This document shows positions 9,524-20,300 of a stretch of DNA of 64,000 nucleotides, in pieces (within the stretch, counting starts at the first letter, position 1; each line of letters begins with the position of its first letter). The notes below the pieces were generated by a model, which was given only the letters and a program-made list of their open reading frames with translations, did not search any database and had not been told where the DNA came from. The DNA is from Rhodovastum atsumiense. Lineage in GTDB: Bacteria; Pseudomonadota; Alphaproteobacteria; Acetobacterales; Acetobacteraceae. The translations under genes were made by a program, and so were the position numbers. The stretch covers positions 1 to 64,000 of the forward strand of contig JAMFSE010000044.1 of assembly GCA_026225115.1 (NCBI GenBank). Direction: 5' to 3'.

Positions 9524-10492
9524 TTAAGGGGTCGGTACCATTGCGACGAAAACCCGTTCGGGCTGGTAGATGTCGATATGCATGCCGTCGGGGTCTTTCA
9601 GCGCCGCCACCCGGCGCTTCGGCACGGCGTCCCCCAGATCCCATTGCTCGATCGGGCCGATCAGCTTCGCGGCGCCGTAGTCGCCCTCACTCAGCGCGCG
9701 TTGCAGAAAAGAGAATGCGATGTCGATGTCGCGCACCTCAATGCCGATGCGGCCGATGCCGATGTTCAGGGGATCCGGGTTGACCGAGCCCGTTTGCGGC
9801 GGGTGCAGGATTTTTGAGACATCGAGGTTGAACCGGTGGTCGCCCCAGCCGCGCAGGATATGCGAGTCCCATTGGACGGTATCCGCACCTGGGCCTTGCG
9901 AGGTCGGCAGCGGCTGTTTCGGCTGGTTCTTCATCCAGTATTCCAGGCCGAACAGGTCGCAATAGAATTTTACCGTGCGCATCGGATCGCTGGGGCCGGA
10001 GACGACGTGGAAAAGCTGCGGCCGCGGGCGCGTATTGGGGAGGAAGGAAAGGATGACCCCGTCGGGGTCGGTGATGGAGACATAGTTGCGCTGGATGACT
10101 TTGTTCGACGGCTGCACGCCATGCGCCGCCAGATTTTTCAGAACCCCCCCGGCGCCGTTGTGGCTGAATCCCATTTTCCCCCAGCCGGCGTGAAAGAAAG
10201 TGGGATTGGCCTTGCCGCGCGGCGCTGGGTTTTGCCATTCGATCAAATGCACTGCGGTTGGATCGCCGCCGCTTTCATCATCCATCAGATAACCGTCGAA
10301 GCTGCCTTGCGCGATGCCCAAAACTTTGAACGGCTGCGGTTTTGCCTGGGTACGTGCGCGCACTCGCAGCGGCGTGACATTTTGATAGAAGCTGCAGGAC
10401 CGCTCAAGATTGCTGACATTGACTGCGACATAGCCGATGCGCACGAATTGCGCCGCCAGTGCGTCGGCGATTGTATTTTTATTGTCGTTCAT
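9524..10492 (-). CDS. VOC family (glyoxalase/extradiol dioxygenase-like) protein
   Basis: RIGYVAVNVSNLERSCSFYQNV and a second module RTVKFYCDLFGLEYW; two VOC modules. Confidence 0.8.
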   Translation of the reverse strand: MNDNKNTIADALAAQFVRIGYVAVNVSNLERSCSFYQNVTPLRVRARTQAKPQPFKVLGIAQGSFDGYLMDDESGGDPTAVHLIEWQNPAPRGKANPTFFHAGWGKMGFSHNGAGGVLKNLAAHGVQPSNKVIQRNYVSITDPDGVILSFLPNTRPRPQLFHVVSGPSDPMRTVKFYCDLFGLEYWMKNQPKQPLPTSQGPGADTVQWDSHILRGWGDHRFNLDVSKILHPPQTGSVNPDPLNIGIGRIGIEVRDIDIAFSFLQRALSEGDYGAAKLIGPIEQWDLGDAVPKRRVAALKDPDGMHIDIYQPERVFVAMVPTP

Positions 10493-10512
10493 TTTTGGCC
10501 TCCCCGTGGCGC

Positions 10513-11739
10513 TTACCAGTAGATCCGCATCTGCGCCGCTTCGGTGCGGGCGCGCAGGGCCTCGGCGCGCTCGGGGGCAGAAATACGCGGCGTGCCAGCA
10601 GGCAAATGGTTCGCGACCTCGGCTATTTTCACCTTCGTGGTGATCGGATCGGGCACCGCCTTGGCGCGGTTGAGGCGCAATTGCAGAATGCCTTTGCGAT
10701 TGCCTGCGGTGTCCAGCCAGTTATGCACGCCAGGATCCTGGGCGGAGACAACAAAGCGGAAGCGGCCGTCCGGGTCGAGCCGGGCCTGCAGATCGTTGAT
10801 GCTCGATTGGTGATAGACCCAATCGACCGTGCTGAAGCGGTCATCGGCGACGAGTACCTGCCAGTAGCGATAGTCCGCGGGGACTGTGGCATCGATCACC
10901 AGCGCTTCGTCTTCTTCCAGCTCGTACCAAGCATCGTAGTAAAGCTGATCGCGGACGCCGCCGCCGGCGAGCATGGCCTGCGATACCTGCAGTTGGTTGA
11001 GCAAATGCGTGTCGCGATAATGCTGCGCGTGGCCGATATCGAAGGCGATGATCCCTTCGGCCCATTCGACGACATTGCGCATCCGGCGCGATAATTCGGC
11101 GCGCGGCATCGGTGCGGTGGAATCCAGACGGATGATGGCCAGGCGCGCGTCCACTTCGCGCAGCCAATCGCAGGCGCAGCTGCGGATCATCAGCTTCACG
11201 CAGCGCGGATCGAGCTGCCACCAATCGCCGTCGTAATTCTCCGGCCGCTCGGGGCTGAGGATGACGCTGAAATAGCCATCCGGGCCGATGTTCAGCGTGT
11301 CGAGGTCATGGGCCGGGGGCGGGGCTGGCGGGCTCTTTGCGGCAGGGGCCCCAGCCGGCGCTGCCGGCCGGGGCCGCATCATCTCCCAGCCGCTTTGCGC
11401 GACGTCGACGAAACGCGCTGTACCGCGAAAGCCGGAGATGCGGTAGACGCCCTTGGGGTCGACATCCGCCACGCGGTAGACATAGTCCGGGTTGGGTCCG
11501 GCGACGTTCAATGCCGGGTTCCACAGCGGCGCCCAGACCGGCTGCGACGGGTTGACGTAGACATGCGAAAGATAGGCGCCGGCGACGGCCGATAGCAGCA
11601 TCCGGTCGAAATCCTGCAGCGCCTCGGGTGTGGGCTCGTCATTGCCCCATTTGTCGAGCAGCCGGGCGCGGATTGGCCCGAGGCTTTCGATAATTTCCGG
11701 CCAGTTGGTGAAGCTCTGGTCCGATTTTGCGTTTTCCAT
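10513..11739 (-). CDS. DUF1214-like domain protein
   Basis: PDYVYRVADVDPKGVYRISGFRGTARFVDVAQSGW...RYWQVLVADDRFSTVDWVYHQSSIN; resembles DUF1254/1214-type proteins. Confidence 0.5.
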   Translation of the reverse strand: MENAKSDQSFTNWPEIIESLGPIRARLLDKWGNDEPTPEALQDFDRMLLSAVAGAYLSHVYVNPSQPVWAPLWNPALNVAGPNPDYVYRVADVDPKGVYRISGFRGTARFVDVAQSGWEMMRPRPAAPAGAPAAKSPPAPPPAHDLDTLNIGPDGYFSVILSPERPENYDGDWWQLDPRCVKLMIRSCACDWLREVDARLAIIRLDSTAPMPRAELSRRMRNVVEWAEGIIAFDIGHAQHYRDTHLLNQLQVSQAMLAGGGVRDQLYYDAWYELEEDEALVIDATVPADYRYWQVLVADDRFSTVDWVYHQSSINDLQARLDPDGRFRFVVSAQDPGVHNWLDTAGNRKGILQLRLNRAKAVPDPITTKVKIAEVANHLPAGTPRISAPERAEALRARTEAAQMRIYW

Positions 11740-11748
11740 GTGCTGTCC

Positions 11749-12945
11749 TCAGGTTTTGTCGGCGAGCTTTTCCAGCCGCACGTTATAGGCGTCGGTATAG
11801 AAGGCAAATTGTTCGCGCACCGCGCGCTCATCGATGCCGAACTGCGCGGCCGTGTAGACATGTTTGCCGTGCGCGCCAGGACGGTTCTGCGCCGACCAGT
11901 CGCGCATCCGCGCCTGTGTTTCCTGCGGGAAGGGCAGGCCGATGAAATCATACACGCGCGCCAGCTCTCCCATCGGGTCAGCAACAAAGACGTGATGATG
12001 CACATCGAGGAAACGGTCTTCGCCTATACGTGCGCGGGCATCCATCATTCGGCGCATGCCGATCGCCTGGTGGTCGGCGATATGCGCGCCGTACTCGGCC
12101 ATCGATACGCGCTCACGCGATCCTGGCGGAAACAAGCTGGTCAACAGGCTTGCCCAGGACGGCAATGTCTTAATCGGATCGCGATGCGTAATCACGAAGC
12201 GGGCGTCGGGATAGGCGGCGCACAGATCCTCTAGATGGAAGACATAATGCGGCGCCTTGAACAGCCAGCGATTGGGCGGCCGCCGGGATTGCAGCAGTTT
12301 TATGACCCGGCGCTGATAGGCATAGGCGGCACGCATGTCATGCGCGCGCCACCAGCGGTGATAGCCGAGCACCGGGGCGGTGAAACTCTGCGCGCGGAAT
12401 TCCAGCTGCAGCAACGGCACATCCTCGCTGGTCGAATCCAGCTCGTGCAGATGCATGACCGTCTGCTCGGGCTGTTCCTTCTGCATCGCTTCCATTCGCC
12501 GCTGCATGCCCAAGCGCCGCGGATCGTCGTGCTCAGTCGCAAGGTTCGGCGGCGGAACCGGGGCCGCCTGCTCCCATGGCCGGGTGCAGCGGAAGGCCGG
12601 CTCGATTGAGAGGATGCTGGCAAACGCGCTGGTTCCGGTGCGCGGCAGACCGGTTATCATCAGCGGCAGCTCCGGCTGCTCGTTTTCGATCTCGGGATGC
12701 TGCGCATACCAGTTTTCAATCAGCAGGCGTTGCGACAGCCGGTCGACAAAACCCGCCGTCAGGCGGTCAACGCCGGCTTGGGTAAATTTTTCCGCCTCGT
12801 CGGCGATGCATTTGAGAAAGCTTTCAAGCCCCACCATGAAACTTGGCGACCCGAAATCATTCAGCCCAGTTCGGGCCTGCGCCAGATCCATCAGCGCCTG
12901 CGGCGCCGGAACGGTCAGCGCGGGCGTCTCTATCAACATCCTCAA
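11749..12945 (-). CDS. Sulfotransferase family protein
   Basis: PAPS-binding LMITGLPRTGTSAFASILSIEPAFRCTRPWE; NRWLFKAPHYVFHLEDLCAAYPDARFVITHRDP. Confidence 0.88.
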   Translation of the reverse strand: MRMLIETPALTVPAPQALMDLAQARTGLNDFGSPSFMVGLESFLKCIADEAEKFTQAGVDRLTAGFVDRLSQRLLIENWYAQHPEIENEQPELPLMITGLPRTGTSAFASILSIEPAFRCTRPWEQAAPVPPPNLATEHDDPRRLGMQRRMEAMQKEQPEQTVMHLHELDSTSEDVPLLQLEFRAQSFTAPVLGYHRWWRAHDMRAAYAYQRRVIKLLQSRRPPNRWLFKAPHYVFHLEDLCAAYPDARFVITHRDPIKTLPSWASLLTSLFPPGSRERVSMAEYGAHIADHQAIGMRRMMDARARIGEDRFLDVHHHVFVADPMGELARVYDFIGLPFPQETQARMRDWSAQNRPGAHGKHVYTAAQFGIDERAVREQFAFYTDAYNVRLEKLADKT

Positions 12946-13004
12946 CTCCGCAATTCTTAGTTTATCAGTACGCGCTCAACTGAATCAAAAAATGCCGCTT
13001 CCCG

Positions 13005-14216
13005 TCATGCAAGCTCACGCCAGGAGAGATTGGGTTCCGTGATCTTATCCAGCGGCCGAACCGTTACCGGGGAATGTCCGGCCGGCTCACCCTTCTCGAA
13101 CGCTGCAATCTCGTCCAGCAGCCAACGGCGGAGCCTGCCGATGCCAACGTCGCTGGAGCAAAGATGTTCTTTCGTGCGATCCTGGATCACCCCCTGGGCC
13201 GCCTGGATCACCAGATCCTCGTCCACCAGGCACCCGTCGAAACCGCTGAAATGGCCTTGCGCCATCGCCTCGCGGTTCTGGCCCCAGCGATGGTCCTCAC
13301 CCTGATTGATGCGGACCCAGTTGTTCGGATCACGTTCACCCACGGTCATCTGCTTTTCCGATTCCATCCGCGGCCCGTCTTCGTTCCAAAAACCCCAGAA
13401 CAGCATATGCGAATGGTTATCCCGTGGCACCGCGATAAAGATGGTGCCGTTGCGATCATTGCCGCCGCCGGGCACCAGCGAGGTGAACGGCGCCACATAG
13501 GTCGTCACGCGGACATATTGCCGGCCGTCGGACAATGTCCGCAAGGCGGCCGCCTTCATGCCATAGGGCGTGTCTTCCACCTCATAGCGCGGGTGACTGT
13601 CGAGCGCGTAGGCGATAGCGCCCTTGCCGCCGCCGAAATGCTTGGAAATCCAGCTTTGATGCAGCGTCCCGACATGCACGGAATCGATCGTCCCCTCGAC
13701 GCCCTGGAACCAGTTGCTGGGTGAGACTGTGCGCGAAACCCAAACACGGGTGGGATCGAGATCGATAAACGGCAGCGGCGGCCGTGGCGGCAAGGCGCCC
13801 TTACCAAGGTATACCCATAGCAGGCCGCCACCCTCGAATGTCGGGTAATGGTTCAGCCGGACGCGCGCGGCGAAGGCCTCGGAGCGCTCGCCTTCGGACG
13901 GAACTTCAATAACCTTACCGGACACGTCGAACTTCCAGGCATGATAAAGGCATTGCAGCGCACAGTCGGCATTGCGCGCCAGCACCAGCGAGGCGCCGCG
14001 ATGCGGACAGTGTTCATCGAAGAAGCCGACACGGCCGTCGGTCGCGCGAAAGGCGACATAATCCTTGCCGATGAGGCGTACGTGTTGCGGCGCGCCGTCC
14101 GCCACCAGATTTTCACTGCGGGCGCAGGGAATCCAGTAGCGCTCGCGCATCATGTGACCCAGCGGAGCGTCGCCCTCGACCTCGGTCAGCAACCGGTTTT
14201 GCTCTTCAGTAAGCAT
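13005..14216 (-). CDS. Rieske [2Fe-2S] aromatic ring-hydroxylating oxygenase, alpha subunit
   Basis: CPHRGASLVLARNADCALQCLYHAWKF Rieske CxH...CxxH; start at MLTEEQNRLLTEVEG. Confidence 0.9.
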   Translation of the reverse strand: MLTEEQNRLLTEVEGDAPLGHMMRERYWIPCARSENLVADGAPQHVRLIGKDYVAFRATDGRVGFFDEHCPHRGASLVLARNADCALQCLYHAWKFDVSGKVIEVPSEGERSEAFAARVRLNHYPTFEGGGLLWVYLGKGALPPRPPLPFIDLDPTRVWVSRTVSPSNWFQGVEGTIDSVHVGTLHQSWISKHFGGGKGAIAYALDSHPRYEVEDTPYGMKAAALRTLSDGRQYVRVTTYVAPFTSLVPGGGNDRNGTIFIAVPRDNHSHMLFWGFWNEDGPRMESEKQMTVGERDPNNWVRINQGEDHRWGQNREAMAQGHFSGFDGCLVDEDLVIQAAQGVIQDRTKEHLCSSDVGIGRLRRWLLDEIAAFEKGEPAGHSPVTVRPLDKITEPNLSWRELA

Positions 14217-14334
14217 TTTGTTCCTCCTGGCGGCTTTACTGCGCCAATTTATGAAACGGACGCTTAGCTCTCGCACGGTCAGCGATACGAAAAAAGCAAT
14301 GAATCAGGGTGTTATCATGTTAATTCTGCATAGT

Positions 14335-15303
14335 TCAGACCGAAGCGAGCGATTCGCTACTGGTCCGGCGCCAATCCACCGCAAACCCGCCCTCGCTTTT
14401 CACGATTTCCGTGATGAAGGTCTCGGCGGACATGCAATCGATGAAGGCGCGCAGGCCGGCCGGAAGCAGGCGATCGCGCCAGATCAAATGCATTTCCATA
14501 TAGCTTTCCGGCTGCAGCGCCGACATCGGCATGAACACTATGCCTTCCAATCGGGTCTGCAGGCCGGAGGCAAAAACGAAACCGGCGCCCATCCCTGCCG
14601 CGACAAGAAAACGCAATTCCGCCGGGTCCTGGATGAATTTGACGATCCGCGGCTCGAAGCCGGCGGCTTTGCAGCAGGCCAGGCAGGCGGCGTGCACGTC
14701 CGGGGCGCGGATGGGATCGGCGAGCAGAAACGGCTGGTCCCGGAACATGGCGAGGTCGACCGGTTCGTCCTTCAGCACCGGCCAATCCGATGGGAGCGCC
14801 AATATATAGGGCTCGCGCCCGATCACCCGCCAAACAAGGTCACGCCGGTCGCATTTGCTGGTGCCCATGATGCCGGCGTCTATTTCACCGCAGCGGAGCG
14901 CCTCGGCCTGCTCGGCAGGGGCCATCAGGCGAAAGTCCAGATGAAATTCCGGATGCACGGCGCGGAAGGCGCGGATGCCCCGGTACAGCATTTGCGCCCA
15001 CATGGTGTTGCCGTAGCCGATGCGTAATGTTTGCGGTGCGCCGCGCCCTGCCATCTGCGCCCGGCGCAATGCGAAACCTTCGCGGTCGAGAATTGCGGGC
15101 GCTTCCTCGAGCAAGGTAGCGCCGGAGGGGGTTAAGGATATCTGGCGCTTTTGCCGGTCGAAAAGTTCTTCGCCGATGATGTCTTCAAGGCGCTTCATCG
15201 CCCGGCTGAGCAAAGGCTGCGTGGTGCCAAGCTGCTCGGCGGCGCGCGTGAAATTGAGATTTTGCGCAACCACGATAAAGGCGCGAAGTAGATTGGTATC
15301 CAA
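14335..15303 (-). CDS. LysR family transcriptional regulator
   Basis: MDTNLLRAFIVVAQNLNFTRAAEQLGTTQPLLSRAMKRLEDIIGEELFDR wHTH. Confidence 0.94.
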   Translation of the reverse strand: MDTNLLRAFIVVAQNLNFTRAAEQLGTTQPLLSRAMKRLEDIIGEELFDRQKRQISLTPSGATLLEEAPAILDREGFALRRAQMAGRGAPQTLRIGYGNTMWAQMLYRGIRAFRAVHPEFHLDFRLMAPAEQAEALRCGEIDAGIMGTSKCDRRDLVWRVIGREPYILALPSDWPVLKDEPVDLAMFRDQPFLLADPIRAPDVHAACLACCKAAGFEPRIVKFIQDPAELRFLVAAGMGAGFVFASGLQTRLEGIVFMPMSALQPESYMEMHLIWRDRLLPAGLRAFIDCMSAETFITEIVKSEGGFAVDWRRTSSESLASV

Positions 15304-15439
15304 AATCCTGGCTCCTGTCGCTGCGGGCTTACCGCCCGCGAACAGAACAGGCAGCGCGTCCGCACGTCAATTATGCCGGGATTAGCGCCCTGGATCGGCT
15401 TTTGATCCGACCCAGGGTTTTCGCGAACGCCGGAGGTTT

Positions 15440-16042
15440 TTACTTGGCGGGCGGCGACATGGTGACGGCCAGCGCCTCGCTGATCACCGCAGTGATCCTG
15501 TCACCGACCTTGAGCATCGAGAGATGGGCGCGGCGGACCGGATCGGTGACTTCAACCGTCACGATCTGGCCGCCCGACGGGTTGACCAGCTCAACCGTGT
15601 AAGCCGTGAGATCGATCCCAACGACGGTACCGGTGATCACCGTTTGCTTAACGACAACGCCGCCCGGCGCATGCACTGGGCGCGCCGCAACCGCATCAAC
15701 CTGGTTTTGCGGAACCGGTTCACCAGGGGTCGAGACGACAAATGCCACGGAGCGATAATATTTCACATTGACCGTATCGCCGGCCTTCCACAATTCAAGC
15801 CGCACCGCGGGGCCTGCAACGACGGTCTCGGTTTCACCCGTTGGGCCGACCAGGGTGACTGCACGCGTCGACGTATCGATCGACTTGATCGTTGCCTGAA
15901 AGAAAACAGCAACGCTGGAGGGCACGATGTTGGATGCCGTAGCCGCCACGGCGGACTGAACGCTGTTGCCGAACGATAGCGTCAAACATGCCGCAACGGC
16001 GACGACGCCCAGATTCTTGAAAATTGGTTTTACGAAACGCAT
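15440..16042 (-). CDS. Secreted hypothetical protein with internal duplication
   Basis: N-terminal signal sequence (NLGVVAVAACLTLSFGNSVQSAVAA) and two similar beta-rich segments. Confidence 0.6.
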   Translation of the reverse strand: MRFVKPIFKNLGVVAVAACLTLSFGNSVQSAVAATASNIVPSSVAVFFQATIKSIDTSTRAVTLVGPTGETETVVAGPAVRLELWKAGDTVNVKYYRSVAFVVSTPGEPVPQNQVDAVAARPVHAPGGVVVKQTVITGTVVGIDLTAYTVELVNPSGGQIVTVEVTDPVRRAHLSMLKVGDRITAVISEALAVTMSPPAK

Positions 16043-16162
16043 GATCGGTCCCTTTGTTGTTGTAACGGAATGTAATTCAAAATGGCCTTGCCGCCGAACC
16101 GGGTTTATCCCTGATGCGCCCGGTTTAAAAGTGACTTGTTGCGTCTTTCTAACGGGTAACGC

Positions 16163-17335
16163 TCACTTAAAGCCCAATAGCCGCGCCGCCCAGCCAAGCG
16201 TCCAGCCCTGCACCACCAGCGACATCACGACCACAACGAAAACCAGATCGAACAACGCCACGCTGCGGGGCAGTCCGGACAATACGGGAATCAAGGTCAG
16301 GTAGATCGGCACGGCGCCGCGCAAGCCAACCCAGGAAATGAAACCGATCTGCGGTAGTGGCACACGAAACGGCGCCAGGCAGATCAGCGTCGCAAGCGGC
16401 CGCGCGACGACGATCAGAAATGCCGAAACAACCATGGCGGATGTTATCAAGGCGAATAATTCATGCGGCGTGACCAGCAGGCCCAGCAGGAGGAATAGCC
16501 CGATTTGAGCCGCCCAGGAGAAGGCGTCGAAAAACTGTTCGACCATGGCGGTGTTCTCATGGGGCCGGTCATTGACGATGAAACCGGCGAGATACACCGC
16601 CAGGAACCCGCTGGTCTCCAGGCATTGCGCCCCACCGAAGATTGCCATCGCGCCGCCGAACGCGAGCACCGGATAAATTCCCGGATCCGCCTTCAGCCGG
16701 CGCAGCAGCCATACCAGCAAATAGCCGCCACCCACACCGATCACGCCGCCGCCCAGCAATTCGCGGCAGGTCAGCAATATCGCATGGCTTAGGGTGAATG
16801 CGCCCGGATGCAGCACCAGCTCCACGCCCAGGACCATCAGCACGACCGAAACCGGATCGTTCAAGCCGGATTCCAGCTCCAATATCCCGGCCACCCGATC
16901 CGGCAGTTTGATTCCGCTTTGCTTCATCAGCGTGGCGACCGCCGCGGCATCGGTCGGCGCAACTGCCGCGCCGAGCAAGACTCCCTGCGCCCAGGGAAGC
17001 CCAAACATATGGGCGGCCGCGGCAATTGCTGCCGCGGTGATGAACACGCCCAGGGTTGCGAGGCTGATGGACGGCAGGATTGCCAGTTTCACCACGGCCC
17101 GGCGCGTTTTCAGACCGCCTTCGAACAGAATAATCGCCAGTGCCAGGCTGCCCAGGAGATAGGTCGTGCCATTATCGCTGAAGGGAATTCCGGCCCCGTC
17201 CTCGCCGGCAGCCATTCCCAGAAACAAGAAAACCAGCAGCAGCGGCGCTTTGAAGCGCGCGGCAAAGGCGCCTGCCCAGATGCTGATGATGGCGAGCAGG
17301 CCGCTTAGAAAAATTAATAGATGCGCAGCCTGCAC
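16163..17335 (-). CDS. Cation/proton antiporter (CPA1, NhaP2-like)
   Basis: HLLIFLSGLLAIISIWAGAFAARFKAPLLLVFLFLGMAAGEDG...LGAAVAPTDAAAVATLM; start likely GTG 17335, since the annotated 5' extension runs into the RND gene. Confidence 0.85.
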   Translation of the reverse strand: MQAAHLLIFLSGLLAIISIWAGAFAARFKAPLLLVFLFLGMAAGEDGAGIPFSDNGTTYLLGSLALAIILFEGGLKTRRAVVKLAILPSISLATLGVFITAAAIAAAAHMFGLPWAQGVLLGAAVAPTDAAAVATLMKQSGIKLPDRVAGILELESGLNDPVSVVLMVLGVELVLHPGAFTLSHAILLTCRELLGGGVIGVGGGYLLVWLLRRLKADPGIYPVLAFGGAMAIFGGAQCLETSGFLAVYLAGFIVNDRPHENTAMVEQFFDAFSWAAQIGLFLLLGLLVTPHELFALITSAMVVSAFLIVVARPLATLICLAPFRVPLPQIGFISWVGLRGAVPIYLTLIPVLSGLPRSVALFDLVFVVVVMSLVVQGWTLGWAARLLGFK

Positions 17336-17357
17336 TTCAAACTTCTTCCTCAGCCGT

Positions 17358-20300
17358 TCAGGTGTTCGCTGCCTCAGCCTCGCGTTTTTTTGGCTTGCGG
17401 CGTTCGTTGAGCCGCTGCAGCACGACGTAGAATGAAGGCACAAAGACAACGGCAATACATGTCGAGGCAAGCATGCCGCTGGCGACTGCGATGCCGATGG
17501 ATTTGCGGGAGTTGGCGCCGGCGCCGGTGGCAAATACCAGCGGCATCACGCCCAGGATGAAGGCAAAAGACGTCATCAGGATCGGGCGGAACCGGGTTTG
17601 CGCCGCTGCCACCGCCGCTTCCAGAATGGTTTTGCCTTCCTCGCGCTGCTCGCGCGCGACTTCAACCACCAGGATGGCGTTTTTGGCGGCGAGTGCGATC
17701 AGCAGCACCAGGCCGATCTGGGTGTAAATATTATTCGCGATGCCAAGCGCGGTCAGCGCCGCCACCGTGCCAAGCAAAGCCAAAGGCACTGCCAGCAAGA
17801 CGCTGATCGGAATGATCCAGCTTTCATACTGGCCAGCCAGCACCAGGTAGACCAACAGCAGCGAGAGCCCGAAAATAAGCGAGGTAGCGCCGCCGGCAAG
17901 TTTCTCCTGATAGGCGGTGCCGGTCCATTCAAAGCCGAAGCCGGCGGGAAGGATATGGCTCAGCATACTCTCCATCACCGAAATCGCCTGGCCGGAGCTA
18001 AAGCCGGCGTTCGATGAGCCATTGATGATGGCAGCGGGATAGGTGTTGTAGAGGGTAATAATCGGCGGCCCGAAATCCGGCTTGAGCTGCGCCAAGGTGC
18101 CAAACGGCACCATTGTGCCCTGATCGTTGCGGATGAAATAATTCGAAAGCGATTCCGGGTTCATCCGGGCATCGGCATCAGCCTGAACATAGACCGGAAA
18201 CACCTGGCCATATTTGGTGAAAAGATTGACATAGGAAGAACCAAGATAGGTTTGCAGCGTGTCGTAGACATCGGAGACGGAAACGCCGAGGCTGCGCGCC
18301 TTGGTCGTGTCGATACTGGCGAGCATCTGCGGCGCCTGGGCGCGATAGGTCGAGAAGAGATTCTTGAGTTCGCTCTGCGCATTGCCGTCCCGGTCTACGA
18401 GGTCGGAGACCTGCTGCAATTTGGTATAATCGAAACTGCCATCCTGCAATTCGACCACCCCCTGGAAGCCGCCCGAGGAACCCAGGCCCGGAATCGGCGG
18501 CGGCACGACCACCAGGATTTTGGCGCCGGTGTCGGCTGCGGCGATTTTGTTGAATTTTTCATAGAGCGGCAGGAGGCTTTCCTTGCTGCCCCGCACGCCC
18601 CAGGGCTTTAAGATCACGTAGATCACGCCGGCATTGGCGAGACTGGCGCTATTGTCCAGCAGCGAGACGCCGCTGATCGTAATCTGGTTGGCAACGCCGG
18701 GAACTTTTGCAATTTTCTCGCGCAGGTCGGCGAGCACCTGGTTGGTCCGGCCGATGGTTGCGGAATCCGGCAGCTGCACGCTCATCATCAGATAGCCCTG
18801 GTCCTCGATCGGCACGAAGCCGGTGGGAATTCGGGTCAGGCCGTAAATGGCCAGGGAAATCAGCAGCAAGCCGCAAAAGACCATCAGCGCCGCGCGTTTC
18901 ACCATGCGGCCGATCAATCGGACATAGGCCGCTTCCAAGGGATAATACAGACGGTCGAAGCCCCGGAAGACGATGTTTTTCTTCTTGTTTGGGTCAGGCA
19001 ATTTAAGGAATATCGAGCACTGCGTCGGGCTCAGGGTAAGCGCGCTCACGGCGCTGATTAGCGCCGTCGAGGCGATGACCAGCGCGAATTGCGAATACAT
19101 CTGGCCGGTAATGCCCGGCATGAAGCCGGCCGGAATAAAGACCGACATCAGGACCAATGTGATGCCGATGATCGGGCTGGTAAGTTCGCGCATTGCGGCG
19201 ATGGCGCCTTTTTTCGAATCGAGGCCACCGACCTCCATCTTATGGGTGACACCTTCGACCACCACGATCGCGTCATCGACGACGATGCCGATGGCCAGCA
19301 CCAGGCCGAACATGGTGAGCAGGTTGATCGAAAAGCCCAGCGCCGCCATGGCGGCAAAGGCGCCGATGATGGTGACGGGAATGGTGGTGGCCGGGACCAG
19401 CGTGGCGCGGAAACTCTGCAGAAATAGCAGGATGACGATGAGCACCAGAATGCCGGCTTCGAACAGGGTTTTGTAAACCTCGTCGATCGAGGCGGAGACG
19501 AAGACCGTGTTGTCAAACGGGATTGCATAGGCGATGCCAGGCGGAAAGGATTTCGACATTTGGGCGACGGTTTTGCGCACCTCAGCCGCCACGGTGAGCG
19601 CATTGGCGCCCGGCAACTGATAAATGCCGATGGAGGCCGATGGCGAGCCGTTCAAATTCGCCAGCATGCTATAGTTGGCCGAGCCAAGCTCGACCCTTCC
19701 GACATCGCGGATGCGGACCACGCGGCCGGCCGGCACGCCGCCATCCGAGCTGGAGGCGGTAGCGGATTTGATGATGATATCGCTGAACTGGCTGGTATCG
19801 GTCAACAGTCCGGGGACATTGACCGTCAACTGGAAGGGTTGCGAACCCGATACCGGCGGCGCGCCGATCTGGCCGGCGGGAACCGCGACGTTCTGATCAC
19901 GGAGCGTATTCAAAACGTCGGAAGTATTAAGGCCAAACGCCTGCATTTTTGCAGGATCGAGCCAGATGCGCATGGCGTATTCGCCGGTGCCAAAGACCAG
20001 CACATTGCCGACCCCGGGCAGCCGCGCCAGCGTATTTTCCATGTTGATGATGGCGTAGTTGTTGAGAAATAATCCGTTATAGCGATGGTCGGGCGAGGTC
20101 AGCGTGACGAATTGCAATACCGAGGTGGATTTTTGCTGCACCACCACGCCTTGCGCCTGCACTGCCGACGGCAATTTCGCGAGTGCCGCCGAGACGCGGT
20201 TCTGCACCAGGACCTGCGCGAAATTGAGGTCAGTGCCGACCGCGAAGGTGACGATCAGCGTATAAGCGCCGGAGCCAGTACTGGTGGACTGCATATACAG

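Noticed and set aside
17336-17533. 5' extension of the antiporter ORF into the RND permease gene
   Set aside because: Pro/Ser/Cys-rich out-of-frame sequence; GTG at 17335 directly precedes the first TM segment.
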